Positions 62,413 to 64,000 of a stretch of 64,000 nucleotides of DNA are shown piece after piece. Source of the DNA: Candidatus Vesicomyosocius okutanii (GTDB lineage Bacteria > Pseudomonadota > Gammaproteobacteria > PS1 > Pseudothioglobaceae); assembly GCF_000010405.1 (NCBI RefSeq), contig NC_009465.1:186001-250000 (forward strand), written 5' to 3'. Position 1 is the stretch's first letter, and every line of letters begins with the position of its first letter. Under the pieces are notes generated by a model. The model was not told where the DNA came from. It searched no databases and saw only the letters and a list, made by a program, of their open reading frames with translations. The position numbers were made by a program, and so were the translations under genes.

Positions 62413-62970
62413 TTAAATTTCTAGTAAAGAATCTTCTTTTTTATTAAGGTTAATTTCTATTTTTTTAATATATTCGTCAGTAATTTTTTGAATATCGTAT
62501 TCTGCTTTTCTAGCCTCATCTTTTGAAATTTCTTTTTCTTTTAATAATTCTTTAAAATCAGAATTGGCATCACGACGAATATTGCGGATAGCAATTTTGG
62601 CTTTTTCCGCTTCATCTTTGATGATTTTTACTAGTTCACCTCGACGTTCTTGAGTAAGTGGTGGTAAATGAATACGTATCACTTGACCTATAGTTTGTGG
62701 ATTAAGTCCTAAATCTGATGTCATAATGGCTTTTTCAATTACAGATACCATATCCTTTTCCCATGGAGATGCCTTAAGTGTTCGTGAATCCTCTGTACTG
62801 ATATTAGCTACTTGAGATAGGGGCACCATAGAACCATAATAATTTATATGAATTTGTTCAAGTAATGATGGGTGTGCACGACTAGCTCTAATTTTACTAA
62901 AAGCATTTTTAAGTGAATTGATACTTTTATTCATTTTATTTTGGGAATTTTGTTGTATTTCATTTAACAT
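62413..62970 (-). CDS. frr: ribosome recycling factor
   Basis: Splits post-termination ribosomes with EF-G. 185 residues; [11 protein letters not shown] near residue 33, [27 protein letters not shown] and R-N-I-R-R-D-A-N are family motifs. Starts 3 bp after the pyrH stop. Confidence 0.96.
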   Translation of the reverse strand: MLNEIQQNSQNKMNKSINSLKNAFSKIRASRAHPSLLEQIHINYYGSMVPLSQVANISTEDSRTLKASPWEKDMVSVIEKAIMTSDLGLNPQTIGQVIRIHLPPLTQERRGELVKIIKDEAEKAKIAIRNIRRDANSDFKELLKEKEISKDEARKAEYDIQKITDEYIKKIEINLNKKEDSLLEI

Positions 62971-62973
62971 AGT

Positions 62974-63687
62974 TTATTTCCTTACAATAGTGCCTAAAAG
63001 TTTCCCTTTTAATAAGTCTGACAATGTGTTGGTGTTTTCTAGCATACTAAATACACAAATTTCTAAATCATGTTTACGACATAGTGCGAATGCAGATACG
63101 TCCATAATTTGAAGATTTTTTTCAATTGCTTCGTCGAAACTTAATGAATTATAACGTTTTGCATTTGGATTTTTAACAGGGTCATCGGTATAAATACCAT
63201 CTACTTTAGTGGCTTTAAATATAGCATCTGCACCAATCTCAATAGCGCGTAATGCTGCACCAGTGTCAGTAGTAAAACATGGATTACCTGTACCTGCACA
63301 AAAAATAATGACTTTGCCTTTTTTTAATGCTTGTTTAGCGTATATGTGATTAATCGAATTACATATACCACCACCTATTGACAAGCCTGACATGACCAAT
63401 GCATCAACCTTATTTTTTTGACAAGTATCTGCAATAGCAAGTGCATTGATGATAGTTGATAACATTCCAATATGATCACTAGTAATTCGATTTATGCCAG
63501 TTTTTGTAAGTGTTTCACCTCTAAAAATATTACCCCCACCAATAACAATGGCTATTTCAATATTTTGACTAAGTACTGACTTTATTATATCAACTATTTT
63601 ATTTAGTGTTACTGGGTCAATTATATTTGTAGTGCTAGCCAATGCTTCACCACTAAGTTTTAATAAGATACGTTTGTATTTACTCAT
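62974..63687 (-). CDS. pyrH: UMP kinase
   Basis: Makes UDP from UMP. 237 residues of the amino-acid-kinase fold: L-L-K-L-S-G-E-A-L near the start, I-V-I-G-G-G-N-I-F-R-G, D-H-I-G-M-L-S-T-I-I-N and T-K-V-D-G-I-Y-T-D-D-P. The pair pyrH-frr is standard; tsf and rpsB, often upstream, are absent, and uvrA follows divergently. Confidence 0.96.
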   Translation of the reverse strand: MSKYKRILLKLSGEALASTTNIIDPVTLNKIVDIIKSVLSQNIEIAIVIGGGNIFRGETLTKTGINRITSDHIGMLSTIINALAIADTCQKNKVDALVMSGLSIGGGICNSINHIYAKQALKKGKVIIFCAGTGNPCFTTDTGAALRAIEIGADAIFKATKVDGIYTDDPVKNPNAKRYNSLSFDEAIEKNLQIMDVSAFALCRKHDLEICVFSMLENTNTLSDLLKGKLLGTIVRK

Positions 63688-63769
63688 TATTGTGTGCTGA
63701 AAATTATAATATATGGATAATTTTACCTATCCTTATGGGTATAATAAATCTTTGTCTGATATATTTTAT

Positions 63770-64000
63770 ATGGATCAAATTAGTATTCGTGGTGCTAGAG
63801 TTCACAATTTAAAAAATATCGATATTGATATTCCTAGAAATAAATTGATTGTAATTACTGGACTATCTGGATCAGGTAAATCTTCATTAGCTTTTGATAC
63901 TATTTATGCAGAAGGACATCGTCGTTATGTAGAGTCTTTATCAGCTTATGCACGTCAATTTTTATCACTCATGGAAAAACCTGATGTTGATCATATTGAA
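63770..64000 (+). CDS. uvrA: excinuclease ABC subunit UvrA, 5' part
   Basis: The first 77 residues are in the window and the frame runs off the end. [17 protein letters not shown], Walker [15 protein letters not shown] and [20 protein letters not shown] are classic UvrA. It detects DNA damage in nucleotide excision repair. The divergent gap to pyrH is 82 bp. Confidence 0.95.
   Translation, partial: MDQISIRGARVHNLKNIDIDIPRNKLIVITGLSGSGKSSLAFDTIYAEGHRRYVESLSAYARQFLSLMEKPDVDHIE

Overview
The window is AT-rich (I estimate low thirties % GC by eye) and carries housekeeping gene blocks separated by gene-free, AT-rich gaps of up to about 1 kb. Gene content and order (spc/alpha ribosomal operons, tig-clpP-clpX-lon, pabC-tmk-holB, yhdP-tldD, complete nuoA-N) are gammaproteobacterial. 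TusA, two DsrE-type proteins and c4-type cytochromes point to a sulfur oxidiser. Eroding gaps, a decayed mltG and shortened proteins suggest a reduced endosymbiont or streamlined relative. The best match I can name is the SUP05/vesicomyid-clam symbiont group (Ruthia/Vesicomyosocius type); this is inferred from gene content, not from a search.

Layout. 1-9053: ribosomal spc and alpha operons from rpsQ to rplQ with secY and rpoA, then rpsU. 9054-13888: CCA-adding enzyme without an HD domain, then an AddB-like nuclease and engB on the minus strand. 13881-15003: a consensus-like promoter and two c-type cytochromes. 15131-21065: trigger factor and the ClpP/ClpX/Lon proteases. 21072-24370: a secreted DsrE-like protein, pepA, and a gap with an unidentified open frame. 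24371-27327 (minus): a DUF302-like gene and a four-gene unit of two DUF1538 membrane proteins, a PII-like protein and a CBS protein, a plausible regulated ion transporter. 27433-31618: pabC, a wrecked mltG, tmk, holB, hemL. 31973-33490: HAD phosphatase, dsrE2 and tusA. 34337-36750: rpiA divergent from rdgB-hemW. 37648-40721: argB, pyrK, yggS and a short asparaginase-like gene. 41077-44975: a short YhdP-like protein and tldD. 45072-59223: nuoA to nuoN, all 14 subunits in canonical order with no inserted gene. 59348-63687: bioC, a ZnuA-like protein, an orphan secreted protein, frr and pyrH. 63770 to the end: start of uvrA.

Together the genes cover translation, protein quality control, a proton-pumping NADH dehydrogenase, c-type electron carriers, sulfur-carrier proteins and biosynthesis of heme, folate, biotin, arginine and pyrimidines, as expected of an autotroph that feeds itself or a host. 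I saw no rRNA, tRNA, CRISPR array, insertion sequence or phage gene. The most interesting items are the DUF1538/PII-like/CBS unit, the mltG remnant whose membrane anchor now forms the tail of PabC, the CCA enzyme lacking its HD domain, the argB duplication that holds the pyrK start codon, and the orphan secreted protein at 61961.
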